Source: Bolinopsis microptera (taxonomy: Eukaryota; Ctenophora; Tentaculata; Lobata; Bolinopsidae). From it: a stretch of 64,000 nucleotides of DNA. The stretch spans positions 7,747,246 through 7,811,245 of the forward strand of contig NC_087081.1 in NCBI RefSeq assembly GCF_026151205.1, written 5' to 3'. The notes under the pieces were generated by a model. The model was not told where the DNA came from, did not search any database, and was given only the letters and a program-made list of their open reading frames with translations. The translations under genes and the position numbers were made by a program. Shown here in pieces: positions 34,431 to 45,663 of this stretch (within the stretch, counting starts at the first letter, position 1; each line of letters starts with the position of its first letter).

Positions 34431-34870
34431 GCCCTGCAACCGTTCAAAAGTGAACGGGGAAATTCAGTGCTGCGGGTCGCAACTGTTTGAATGCGAAGTG
34501 GGAAATATAGGCAGGGGATTGAAACCCTGTTCTGAATGTAAGCGGGAAAATAATGTGGTGGACTGCAACCCCTTCTGAATGCGAACGGGAAATTTAGTGC
34601 TGGTGGATCTGCAACCTTTTGAATGCGAAGCGGGAAATATATCGGGGGATCTCAACTTTCTGAATGCAAAGCGGGGAAATATAGTGGCTGGACTGCCAAA
34701 TGTTCTAAAGCGAAGCTGGGAATTTAGTGCTGGTGGTTTGCAACCTTTTTTAATGCGAAGGGGAAATTTGTGCGGGGGATCGGCAACTGTTTGTTTCGAA
34801 GCGGGAAATTACCCCGGGGGTTTGAACCTGTTCTGAATGGAAGCTGGGAAATTTAGTCTGGGGATCTGAT
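34431..34870. repeat. About 50-57 bp degenerate tandem repeat (about 8 copies)
   Basis: Recurring order: (T)GCAAC, CTTTT/CTGTT, GAATGCGAAGCGGGAAAT, then AGTGCTGG(T)GGAT. Copies vary in length and sequence. Intronic position in the sushi gene. Confidence 0.75.
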
Positions 34871-35525
34871 TTTGAGAACTTGCAGGATAGGAAAAGCCTA
34901 ACTCTGATAAACCAATTTGGGGGTTGAGTTTTGGGATTTAAACTGTCCCAAATAGTTTTTTATTGTTTATATGATTTTACGATAAATATCAAATCAAAAC
35001 TTAAAAGGAACGTCCATTTAATTTTAAATAAATATTACTCGTTACAAGACCATTAAATCAGGGTTGTTTATTTTACAATAAAAATTAAACCAAAACTGCA
35101 GGCAACGCCTTATTGTTGATAACCTTTTTTTTGTCCTCCCCCGGGGGGTCCCTACAAAACAGTCTAGGGCGGTGTCAAAAAAATGTTCTTAAACACATTA
35201 CAGACAGAGAGTTCGGATTGTGTACTGTTGTCCTCAGGATCTCAAGCAAAAACGAAAATCGAAACAAAATGCGGTAAATATGTCAATTTATCATATTTTT
35301 CGAAGCTTTGCAATGCTTTTTGTAGCTATATTGCCCGCACATGGTTTTGGCAGGTAGATGTAGGACTTAAGAAGTAAATTAAGTGTCAGACTGTCAGGGG
35401 GTCTTGCGCGAAACGATCTTTCAACCTTACACAAACATCATCAAAAAATACTTATATTTGAACCGATAAACTCAATTTGATTGTACCACAATATCATTAA
35501 ATTAAATGATGTAATCCATTTTCAG

Positions 35526-35709
35526 TTTCATGTGAGAGCTTGCCCTCAAGCTGGGGACAGATAATGACAGAGTCACAGTTCCCCCCTCGCACCTGGGAGT
35601 GAAGTGTCCTTGACGTGTAGCACTGGACACACTTTGACCGGAGCCAGCACTGTCACGTGTATTGAGGAAGATAATTTCTCCTTCAACGAAGAGCCTTCTT
35701 GTGTGCTAG
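35526..35709 (+). pseudogene. Sushi (CCP) exon 1, frame-broken
   Basis: Starts SCESLPSSWG; after a CCCCCC run the frame shifts, and after about 35608 it reads EVSLTCSTGHTLTGASTVTC and ends EEPSCVLG at the donor. All four cysteines are present across frames. Confidence 0.6.
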
Positions 35710-36007
35710 GTTTGAACATCCAATGTATAAAATATGCGATTTATTCTCGACAAATTTGTAATTTGTAATTTGTTATTTGACCGAGCACATTATAATTAAT
35801 AAAACTAAAAACTGTTTCTATATATTGTTTGCTCATTTAAAGCGTTGTTTCGTTTATCTTTATTAATTAAAGTTACTTTTAAACACAAGAGTTTTCGCAC
35901 ATAAGTGGGCTGGTTTTAATCATGTTTTTGCTTTCCCTTCTGTTGCCTAATTCATTTCAATACGTCGAACCTTGACTTCTAGCTTAGCAAACAATATTTA
36001 CACACAG

Positions 36008-36194
36008 ACGAATGCAGAAAACTGCCGAACATCAGAACCTAGGAAACAACCAACCCAATTTCCTGTTCCCTACGATACCCGGGTAACAGTGCATTGTGAT
36101 GCTGGGTACTCTCTTGTAGGTGGTGACATCATCTCATGTATCCAGGACGATAGCTATCAAAGTTTTGATGGAAAACTTCCTTCTTGCGAAGAAA
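36008..36194 (+). pseudogene. Sushi (CCP) exon 2, one frame break
   Basis: Begins ECRKLPN in one frame, then a stop; the rest (FPVPYDTRVTVHCDAGYSLV, then ISCIQDD and LPSCEE) is in another frame. Acceptor CACACAG, donor GAAA|GTGAGT. Confidence 0.65.
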
Positions 36195-36363
36195 GTGAGT
36201 TTATTATTGTAACCCTCTATCATTAACGGTTTTTATGGTTTTAGAGCTGAATATGAAAAAAATTGTAATTTTGCAACGTAAATGACACAATAGCACAATA
36301 TAAGAATATAAACTGTGTAGTGTCGACCTACTGCATTATTATAGAAATTGTCTTAACAACCAG

Positions 36364-36550
36364 AGTACTGTTCCGGCGTACCTCCTGATATCTCACATCT
36401 AAAGTCGAGCACGATTTTCCCTGTGAGTTACGGGATAGTTGTGTCAGTGACCTGTTCGGAAGACAAAGAATTAAGGGCGACAAAATGATCACCTGGTAAC
36501 CAGGGTGTGCATTTCGATTTCCAGGGAAAAACCCAAGTGCAACGATGGCG
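36364..36550 (+). pseudogene. Sushi (CCP) exon 3, two or more frame breaks
   Basis: Reads EYCSGVPPDISHLK and FPVSYGIVVSVTCSED, then loses frame; GDKMIT and GVHFDFQGK can be seen in other frames before donor GGCG|GTAAGT. Confidence 0.55.
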
Positions 36551-36741
36551 GTAAGTGTGATCTTGAAGTGACATCATGATTTAATAAATTTGTTGTTTTA
36601 ACCGGTTAGAAATTAAAACCCTTTCCGTAAAAATAGTGAACTCAAAAGTAAAATTTATACGTGTACACGTTTAGTATTTGTTTAATATAAGCAACAAAAC
36701 AATTCGTATAAGAAGACTGGATGTAGCATTAGATTCTATAG

Positions 36742-36927
36742 GAACTTGTACGGAGTTGCCGATAGGAGACACTTAAAAACAGACTCTGTATTCCCGGTGA
36801 AAGAAAGGAGCTGAGATATTCGTGAACTGTGTTGAGGGGTTCACACTCACTTCAGGAGACAGAACGATAACCTGTGTACAAGACGCTGACTATACCTCAT
36901 CGAATCAACTTCCAACTTGTATCATCG
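36742..36927 (+). pseudogene. Sushi (CCP) exon 4, frame-broken
   Basis: Starts TCTELPIGDT, meets TAA, passes DSVFPVK in a second frame and returns to AEIFVNCVEGFTLTSG, TITCVQDADY and LPTCIIG at the donor. The two ends are in the same frame, so two compensating indels are implied. Confidence 0.6.
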
Positions 36928-37063
36928 GTAAGAATTTGTTTTTCAAAAGGTTGAATTCATAGTGATGCCTGCACTATCAAACTGACTTTAATTGTATATT
37001 GTTTAACAAGATTATTGACATGAATCTGAATTCCTAAAATCATCCTCAATATACATACTAAGA

Positions 37064-37139
37064 AAGACTATGATAAATTAGATTCTATGCTTCTATATAT
37101 ACTTATATAGAAGCATAGAGTCTGATTTATCATTGTCTT
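37064..37139. repeat. Near-perfect 76-bp hairpin
   Basis: Arms of about 34 bases starting AAGACTATGATAAATTAG pair with the right arm with only about 3 mismatches and a loop of about 8 bases. Sits just before sushi exon 5. Resembles a short foldback element. Confidence 0.75.
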
Positions 37140-37174
37140 AATATTTATATATAAATATTAAGGTTTTTTTTCAG

Positions 37175-37352
37175 AAAAGTGCACAAAATTGCCGAATATA
37201 TTTGACTTAAGACCAGCACCCCACTTCCAGTGGACCACGGAACATAGTGGAAACTGGACTGTATCCCGGGGTACAGTCTGTCAGGGAGCAGACTCATCAC
37301 CTGTATAAGGACAAAAACTGGGGTTTCTTGGATTCTCCTCAGTGTATTTTAG
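37175..37352 (+). pseudogene. Sushi (CCP) exon 5, two frame breaks
   Basis: KCTKLPNIFDLRPAPHFQW, then a shift to LDCIPGYSLSGSRLITCI, then a shift to DKNWGFLDSPQCILG before donor TTTTAG|GTAGGT. Confidence 0.6.
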
Positions 37353-37593
37353 GTAGGTTTTTGTAGTACTCTCAAAAGGAATTATGATCAAACAATTGAG
37401 ACACTGCAGCAGTGATATCAGGGTTACATTGTGAGAAAGAGCAATTTAAGAGCACTTACTTTACTACGGGTGATATCAGGAAAACGAAAAATTGGTTGAA
37501 TTGAATAAATGTTTCCATATTCACCTGAAATTCGTTACTCATTATCCCTGATTTATAATATCGTAGCCACAAACTGTTACCCAATCATCTCAG

Positions 37594-37778
37594 ATACGTG
37601 TGCAGAACTGCCAGACAGCCTGTTTCAGACATGACAACAACCAGCACCTTCCTTGTGATAGTAGGAACTGTGGTGGAGGTGAACTGTAAGCCTGGCCACA
37701 CTCTCGCCGGAGACAACAGCATCACTTGTATCAGAGATGCTTCCTTCACCATCGGTCAACGTCCTACCTGCACCATAG
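37594..37778 (+). pseudogene. Sushi (CCP) exon 6, one frame break
   Basis: TCAELPDSLFQT in one frame; then TFLVIVGTVVEVNCKPGHTL, SITCIRD and RPTCTIG in another. Donor CCATAG|GTTTGG. Confidence 0.65.
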
Positions 37779-37888
37779 GTTTGGAAATTCAATTAATTAA
37801 TAAATGTAGTTACCACCGATGATATCAGAATAATGAAGAAATGTATATAATAAGTTGAAGATACTAAAATGTTAATCTTAATCTGCAG

Positions 37889-38073
37889 ATCGCTGCACCG
37901 GTATGATGATTGAAAAACTACCTTTCAAACTGACGCTACATTTCCTATACATACGGAACTGGTATCACAGTATCTGTGATCCGAGTACTCGCTGACGGGC
38001 AGTAAAGTGATAACATGTGAGAAAGGGATTGTATACTCTCACCAGTCTTCACGTCCTAAATGTGTTAACTCAG
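37889..38073 (+). pseudogene. Sushi (CCP) exon 7, frame-broken
   Basis: Acceptor TCTGCAG; RCTG...EKLPF start, then GITVSV and, in a further frame, LTGSKVITCEKG and RPKCVNSG at donor CTCAG|GTGAAT. Last recognisable sushi exon; no downstream domain could be joined. Confidence 0.55.
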
Positions 38074-39764
38074 GTGAATGAACCAATGAATTAGCTGATA
38101 TTATCGTATCGTATTGAATGATTTAATAGTTTCATTTGAATTATAGGTTTATCATAAATATGAAGAAAGAGTAACCTGGCTCATTATCACTCACAATCAC
38201 TCATCATTTCCACATTCCTGTCTCATTGTTGGAATGTGGTGATAATGTTATAACATTGTTGTCTCTATCGACGACCAGTCCAATTGATGTGCTTGTTTGT
38301 TATTATGTAATGTTATTCAAGTCTCCTCCAGGATATTAAGCTTCAGAGTTAAACTTTTCACTTAAAGACAGATATCTTGAACGAAGCAGGTACAATCCAT
38401 AATCGACTTTGTTCGAGGGATATTATATTTTACTTTTTAACTATCGTGTTTGATTAAAGTGGAAGCGATTTATTATTGTGCATTATACCTTGTCAACTCT
38501 TTCAATATCAACTTATCGATTGATCGAACAGACCAAACCAGAAAAGTACAAATTGTCCATAGAATAATTTATGAGGTATGGTTATTATCGAGTTGAACGA
38601 AGGGATTTTTGAAGGTTATTCAATAAGATAATTGTTCTAATTGCAGTTTTATAACTTCTGGATGCAGTCAAGAAAGAAAAAATTGAAACCTCGGAGCGAT
38701 TCAACTGACTGAAATATTTTTATCTGTTTGGATATCAAAATTATGTTCAATGTGTAAGAAAAATAGGTTTGTCTGCGATTTCAGATCTCGTCATTTATCT
38801 TAATCCCCCAATTCAGTGGAGGAAAATGTGAGCTAAGGAGAAGAAAAGGATTGTGACTATCAGCAACCTATGGACTTCCGCAGACTTCTTCGGAACTTGA
38901 AACGAAAAGCGTATCTGATATCATACATATAAGTGAGCGATCATCGTCATGTCAAATTAATCACATCTGAGTTTGCATTTGCATTTCAAATATAAAACCA
39001 CCATAATTTTCCTTCAAAGTTTCAATGAAAGTTTTTATTGATATTAAATATATAGGTTTGTTGAAAACATATAAATTCTGTATACTCCCTGGTGCCTGCC
39101 TGCCTAGGTCGTCCAGATGAAATCTGGAACGAGTTTAAAAGTCCCTGGTACTATCACTTTATTATAACGATACCAATTATCATGGTACAATCTATAAATC
39201 ACTCCTAATTTCAGAGTCTTTTTCACTGATGGGAGACGAATGATAATAACACATCCGTCATAAAACAAGCTTATAAGGTACGTACTCTATTCATTAAACA
39301 TTTGGCTTATTTAGATCAAAAGAATTGTTATATTGGTTATATTTTCCAGGTTCAAAAGGATTTCTAACAAGCTCAGCTGTTAGTATTTTACATACTCATG
39401 TTATCACCGTTAAGAAATTCAAACAAATATCATCACTCAGACATCCTAGGTAACAGCATCACCTAACGATGAGAAGAAAGTTGTAAGAGACCGAGACTAA
39501 TCTGCCTCCTCCGGGAATATTGAGCACAGAATAAGAGATTAAGGTAATATTCTAGTTTTTATAGCCGTCTTTCTAGTGACTCCCTGTTTAATCGATTCTT
39601 ATAAAAACCAGAAGTTTAATGACAGCTATTGACATGATAATTAGATAATATTGAGAGGTGTTTTGTTTATTCCTTTCACACAAGCTACTATTTTTATAGT
39701 AATAGTATAACTGTTGCTGTATGATAAAATTTTATGTTAAGTTTATCCGGGTCGGCTGTAAGAA
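38074..39764. other. No gene seen
   Basis: AT-rich; no sushi signature or consistent splice chain after exon 7. Could be 3' UTR and intergenic DNA. Confidence 0.4.
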
Positions 39765-40520
39765 GTCTTGTGAGTGCAAGAGCTTCTAAGATTAGATATA
39801 TTCAGTTATTCAGTATCTACCTACTTACCTATGGAAACTTTGTCTTGACTATGCCTGTAGAGGGGAGGACTAAATTCTGACCTTGTCTAAACTATCCTGG
39901 ACAGTGACTATTAACGGTTAATTCGCTATCATATTAGAGTTCTGAGTGTACGTGAAAGATTCTGGGATTAGATATAATATCATTCAGTTATCTCGGTTAT
40001 TCAGTATCTACCCTATTGAACTTTATCTTCGGAATAAGCTGTAGAGGGGAGGGACAAACTCTGACCATCTCTTAACTTCCTGGACAGGAATATTAACGGT
40101 TAATTTTCTATCATCTCAGTTCTTCTAGAGCTACGTGAAAGAGTCTGGGATTATATATATTATTCAATTATTCAGTTATTCAGTATCTACCTATTGAACT
40201 TTTAATCTTGACTAAGCTGTAGAGGGGGAGGGTCTGAATTCTGACATTCTCGATACTATCCTAAACAGGGAATATTAACGGTTAATTTATTATCATAGTT
40301 CTGAGTGTACGTGAAAGAGCCTGGGATTAGATATATTCAGTTATTCAGTTATTCAGTTATTCAGTATCTGCCTATTGAACCTCTTTCTTGACTAAGCTGT
40401 AGAGGGGAGGGACTAAATTCTGACCATGTCTAAAAGTCTAAACTATCCAGGACAGGGAATATTTACAGTTAATTTATTATCATATCAGAGTTCTGAGTGT
40501 ACGTGAAAGAGTCTAGGTTA
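39765..40520. repeat. About 180-bp tandem repeat (4 copies)
   Basis: Units start near 39765, 39944, 40128 and 40306. Shared words: GTGTACGTGAAAGAGTCTGG, TTCAGTTATTCAGTATCTAC, AAGCTGTAGAGGGGAGGG, ATTAACGGTTAATTT. The number of ATTCAGTT sub-repeats varies between units. Confidence 0.8.
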
Positions 40521-43150
40521 AACCTTATAGGATAAACGTACCTAATTACAGGACGTTGTTTGAACGGACATTGTTTGACATGAGAGGCCATCATAGTGTT
40601 CAGATGTGATAATTATTAAATCAAGATTTCTTAAGGCTTTCCTACAATATACAAAGCTAAAAGGTGAAAAACTCTAATTTATTATCAACGAAAACGAGTG
40701 TTAGCATGTGGTTAAGCGCGACAAGATAAAAATAGTTGTAAGATCAGTGTTTTAACTTGATCTGTTTTTCAGGAAGATTAATAGACGAAGACAAGAAGAA
40801 TTAAGCCAGTAACTATCAACTTTAGAAACAAGAAGATCCCTGTAGAACGGGACCAACGTAACTGATTGCACGAAGACACGGGACTATAATCTTGCAATTA
40901 CCAGGATACATAAAGTAAGTTACTCTGGTCCCCGTCTGACACATTTACTTCTCTCATTTCTTGATGAGATGAAATCTTGTAGAGATCTTTATCGCAATAT
41001 ATATCTTTATACTTAAATCGATTTTTTAATATTCACAGAGAGATTTAATAAGTTTAACAACGTAACAATGTCTAATTATCTCCAAGACGCAGTTTTACCG
41101 AGTAAAGTGAAAGCTTGCGACCCTGGATAATAACAAAGTTGTGAACATGAAAATGTAAGTCAACAGAATATTGAACAATACAAGGGAAAATGAATAAACG
41201 AATTTATTTTGGCGTAGTATCACGTATCCTTTTTTTTGCAAGCCGAGCCCCATATAATAAAGTAGAAAGTATCGATTTTCTTTCGTTTTCCTGCGTTTTT
41301 TTATATCAGCCATTTGTCCACATATCCGAGTAAACATTCACAACAATGTTCACAATTACAGGTTTTTGAGGTGAAAACCTGTAAAAGCAAATTGGATTTC
41401 ACGGAGCTTATTATCAACCCTCACTATGAAGCGGATCTGCAGATTCTTCTTGACGACAACAAGATTAACTAATGTAAGTTTGACGGTGAGATACAAAAGA
41501 TATTGATCCCAAATATCTAATAGTAATATTTTATTGTGTGATTAATATTTGGTCAAGGAATGAATTTGCAGATTGTGGCAATACATGGCGATTAGCCTTG
41601 TTTCATTAACGATTTAATGTTGGGGAGATTTTCTTCTTTTTTTGAGTTCTCAAATACAAAGTTCTCAAATTGAGTACTCGAATACTCAGCATAAGAATTT
41701 ACATTTGATACGGCACCAGCAGAGCTAGTGCATTAGCATAAAGTATCTTTATCTTAGGGTAATCTGTGATTTTGAATTTACAATTACAGACGAGCTTTGC
41801 TGAGGGAGAGACGAAGTTCTAATCTAATATTTCTTAACAATACAGGCCCCAGGGTAGAGTTTAATGTTACTCTTAACATGGAAATTTTCAGATGTATTGT
41901 TATAGTTGGCCCTCACACAGACACCGCAAGAAAGAGCTGTTCCTTCGTCCCAGAAGGTAAGACAAAGTTACCAACGTTTATTAGGCCAGGTTATGACACC
42001 TTTAAATATGAATATTCAATTACTATCCGACGGGGGCACTTCTCAAATTTAACGGCTCATGATCCAACATTATTTTGAAACCAACTATTTCAAACCCTAT
42101 TACAGCTTTACAGTTGATTTGGAAAAATCATAGTGATACCAAAAATAAAAATCGAGGTTACTTAAAAACAGGGTTGAAATCAGCAGTAATAATCTTTAAG
42201 TTATTATATAAACAATCAACTTGATGATAAGATAAGTGTTTGTTTTTACATTGATAATTTCAGGGCACTCATAATCGAGTTTCTGACTTACAAACAACAA
42301 CTGTGAAAAGGACTGCATTCCCGAAGTAATGAATACCACCATGATGAAACTTTAAAGGGAAACTAATATGTTTGAGCAGCGATGGACAATTTTTACTAAC
42401 TTTGAGGCTTTCAATTAAAGAACGATTTTTTAGATTGAAAACTTAATTATGAAATATAAAATAATGAAATTGGGATAATATTATATTAGTGTTTTAAATA
42501 AAGACAATTTTTAAACTTTTAACCTAAATGAATTTTATATTCCTAGGTTTGCGATTTCTTTTATGCGTCGCGTAGGTACTTACTTTATTTTAATTTTGGA
42601 TTGCATATTTTATTAACATACAATGCTTTCGAATTTTTATAGTTTACTTTGATCAAAATCCCAATCCCGGGTCTAATCACTTAATGGACCGAATTCAATA
42701 AATAGAACGAAATGAAAATAATGTGGTACCTGAGCCGGCCCTCAGATTGACGTTGAATCGTTGTTAGTTATAAAATTATAAGCTAAGGGGTGGCTGTCAA
42801 AACCTGATGTCACCACCTGATCGTTTAATTTTGGAGCATGGCAATATCCAGTTAGGTTCGATCGGTTAATACTAGTTGATACTAGTTGCATGTATCAGTG
42901 AAGTGCACTTGCGTACCAAGCTTTTACTTTGAAAAAGCATAAGTCCTTATTCTTGATAAACGACTTTAAAATATTATGTATTCATCGAAATGACCCTTCT
43001 CCTCAATATCTCAATATAATCTCCACTCTCCACTTTTGCTCCTAGAAGCTCTGGTTAGAGCAAATGCAAATTGCAATCTTACCGATTATTCCTAATATGG
43101 ACTAAAAATTCGATTGTTAATTGTTTCAGTTAACAATGTTCTTTTACTTT
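40521..43150. other. Mostly non-coding; one weak possible exon
   Basis: The only candidate is an open stretch at 41790-42078 (+) preceded by an AATTACAG acceptor and ending at TGA. It encodes about 95 residues (FNVTLNMEIFRCIVIVGP and so on) with no known domain. A small hairpin, ACAGGTTTT...AAAACCTGT, lies at about 41359. Nothing else is supportable. Confidence 0.3.
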
Positions 43151-43154
43151 AACG

Positions 43155-44332
43155 TTATACATCAACGGCATACATAATTGTCATAACTACTTCTACTAAG
43201 TCCGATCTACGCCAGATAACCCTGTCCCGCATCAGGGTTCGCAGTTCCTCTTTAGAGTTTGTCCCAACTTCCTTCAGTAACATAGACAAGTAGCTTTGTC
43301 TAGGTCGGCCTTGCTGTGATCTACCGTGCGTAGGTTCCCATAAGACTAAATCACTGGAAAGTAGATCAGGATGTCGGATGCAGTGTCCCGCCATTTTTAA
43401 TCCCCTGCTTCGTAATTTGTTTGACAGCCTTGGTAGGCTACCATACAAAGTTATATTGCTGACCTTGTCCTTCCATGAGATACCCAGCACCATACGCAAC
43501 ATTTTTTTGTATGTCCAGTCCAACCTTTTCTCTGATCCGTAAAGCAGTACTGATTCACAAGCTGCTTTGAACAATCTAATCTTAAGGCTCTTTGAGTGTT
43601 TAGATTTCCAGATATCCTTCAGTCTATGTAGGGCACCCCACGCATTTCCCTTTCTAACCCTTATCTCCCTATCTGTGCTCTCAATCCAGGAGCCTAAGTA
43701 GATGAAATCATTCACATTTTCTACGGCTTCCCCGGATCGACTTTGAAGGTCGCTAGATCGATCCTCCATATTCAGTGTCATGACCTTGGTCTTGCCTTCG
43801 TTTATCTGTAGTCCCACGCTTGCTGCCGATGATTCTAATCTGAGCAGGAACTCGTCAGCCTTGTCCATGTCCTCAGATAAAAGTGCTATATCATCTGCAA
43901 AGTCCACATCGGTCATGATCTTGGGCCCCACTCTTCTGCTTTTTCTACATTCGAGAGTGAGTCCAAGTCGCTCCGTATCATCGCCTATGGCTTGCCTCAT
44001 GCAGTAGTCAATAACTATTGCAAAGAGGTAAGGTGCTAAGGTATCACCCTGTAACACACCTGCAAGTATTTCGAACAATTCCGTTTCTCCGTCTGGAGTT
44101 AGGACTTTGGCCATTGTCTTCTCGTACATGAGCCGTATAAGCTGTACGATTTTGATTGGAATACCGTAACTGTAAGCTTCTAGAATCTTGAGCATTTTCC
44201 CACGATGTACACTGTCGAAAGCCTTCTTAAAGTCTATAAATGTCAGAACAGCTGGCAGTTTCCGACTCTTGACACCCTCTATAAGACGCCTCAGTATCTG
44301 CTGAGTTGTTGAATTGTCATAAACATTACAGA
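43155..44332 (-). CDS. Reverse transcriptase C-terminal part of a LINE (RTE/CR1-like), 5'-truncated
   Basis: The frame is open from about 44350 down to the TAA at 43155 with no break. Ahead of the first Met (44195) it already reads LIEGVKSRKLPAVLTFIDF and KKAFDSVHRGKM, containing the motif A Asp of RT palm domains. Then come GVLQGDTLAPYLFAIVIDY (QGD, motif B region), DVDFADDIALLSEDM (FADD catalytic pair), and LGLQINEGKTKVM-type blocks; the C-terminus has the GRPRQSY...RDRVIWR region usual in such elements. The N-terminal endonuclease and part of the fingers are missing. As the coding frame is intact, the insertion may be young, or this copy may simply be lucky. Confidence 0.8.
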
Positions 44333-44353
44333 TATAAACGTTTATAATATAGA
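43165..44353 (-). mobile_element. 5'-truncated LINE insertion with 14-bp target-site duplication
   Basis: AACGTTATACATCA occurs at 43151-43164 and again at 44354-44367, exactly bracketing the RT sequence. This is a normal length for target-primed reverse transcription. The element is about 1.19 kb; its 3' end is at the lower coordinate. Confidence 0.75.
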
Positions 44354-44424
44354 AACGTTATACATCACGATTTAGTGGTACCGGTTTTTTCCTTTTACCT
44401 TTGAGCCATAAACAGCTTTAAACA

Positions 44425-45663
44425 GTCTTAGAGAGTTTTAGAGAGTTTATAGTAAAAGCGATCAACCTAGTGGGGTCCTCGTGTTAAATGTAGGGTAACC
44501 CTAGTTAAACCTAAGTTAAACCTAAGTTTTAGAGAGTTTTAGAGAGTTTATAGTAAAAGCGATCAACCTAGTGGGGTCCTCGTGTTAAATGTAGGGTAAC
44601 CCTAGTTAAACCTAAGTTAAACCTAAGTTTTAGAGAGTTTTAGAGAGTTTATAGTAAAAGCGATCAACCTAGTGGGGTCCTCGTGTTAAACGTATGGTAA
44701 CCCTAGTTAAACCTAAGTTAAACCTAAGTTTTAGAGAGTTTTAGAGAGTTTATAGTAAAAGCGATCAACCTAGTGGGGGTCCTCGTGTTAAATGTAGGGT
44801 AACCCTAGTTAAACCTAAGTTAAACCTAAGTTTTAGAGAGTTTTAGAGAGTTTATAGTAAAAGCGATCAACCTAGTGGGGTCCTCGTGTTAAACGTATGG
44901 TAACCCTAGTTAAACCTAAGTTAAACCTAAGTTTTAGGGAGTTTTAGAGAGTTTATAGTGAACGCGATCAACCTAGTGGGGTCCTCATGTTAAATGTATG
45001 GTAACCCTAGTTAAACCTAAGTTAAACCTAAGTTTTAGGGAGTTTTAGAGAGTTTATAGTAAAAGCGATCAACCTAGTGGGGTCCTCGTGTTAAATGTAG
45101 GGTAACCCTAGTTAAACCTAAGTTAAACCTAAGTTTTAGGGAGTTTTAGAGAGTTTATAGTAAAAGCGATCAACCTAGTGGGGTCCTCATGTTAAATGTA
45201 GGGTAACCCTAGTTAAACCTAAGTTAAACCTAAGTTTTAGAGAGTTTTAGAGAGTTTATAGTAAAAGCGATCAACCTAGTGGGGTCCTCGTGTTAAATGT
45301 ATGGTAACCCTAGTTAAACCTAAGTTAAACCTAAGTTTTAGAGAGTTTTAAAGAGTTTATAGTAAAAGCGATCAACCTAGTGGGGTCCTCATGTTAAATG
45401 TAGGGTAACCCTAGTTAAACCTAAGTTAAACCTAAGTTTTAGGGAGTTTTAGAGAGTTTATAGTAAAAGCGATCAACCTAGTGGGGTCCTCATGTTAAAT
45501 GTAGGGTAACCCTAGTTAAACCTAAGTTAAACCTAAGTTTTAGAGAGTTTTAGAGAGTTTATAGTAAAAGCGATCAACCTAGTGGGGTCCTCGTGTTAAA
45601 TGTATGGTAACCCTAGTTAAACCTAAGTTAAACCTAAGTTTTAGAGAGTTTTAAAGAGTTTAT
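44425..45663. repeat. 101-bp minisatellite, left block (about 12 copies)
   Basis: Unit markers GCGATCAACCTAGTGGGGTC recur every 101 bases (e.g. about 44461, 44562, 44663, 44764). Each unit contains GGGTAACCC, two TTAAACCTAAG words and two TTTTAGAGAG words. Variation is limited to a few sites (CTCGTG/CTCATG, TAGGG/TATGG, GAGAG/GGGAG). Confidence 0.9.

Larger units (their letters stand above)
33306..38073 (+). pseudogene. Galactose-binding-like + sushi (CCP) multi-exon gene, frame-broken
   Basis: Eight exons with good splice sites: 33306-33745, 35526-35709, 36008-36194, 36364-36550, 36742-36927, 37175-37352, 37594-37778 and 37889-38073. The first is galactose-binding-like; the other seven are 178-187 bp, one sushi domain each, with the four Cys, a C-x2-LP start, FPV...V.V.C and G-x-ITC blocks. 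Sushi arrays usually sit in secreted or surface adhesion/complement-like proteins. Nearly every exon needs one or more frame shifts to read through, while splice sites and domain edges stay intact. That pattern fits either local consensus errors or a recently dead gene; no transmembrane or signal exon was found. The first exon is 1.8 kb from the rest with a LINE between, so it may belong to another gene. Confidence 0.7.

Noticed and set aside
41095-41337. Minus-strand 80-codon ORF
   Set aside because: AT-rich, hydrophobic by composition, no neighbours or motifs to support it.
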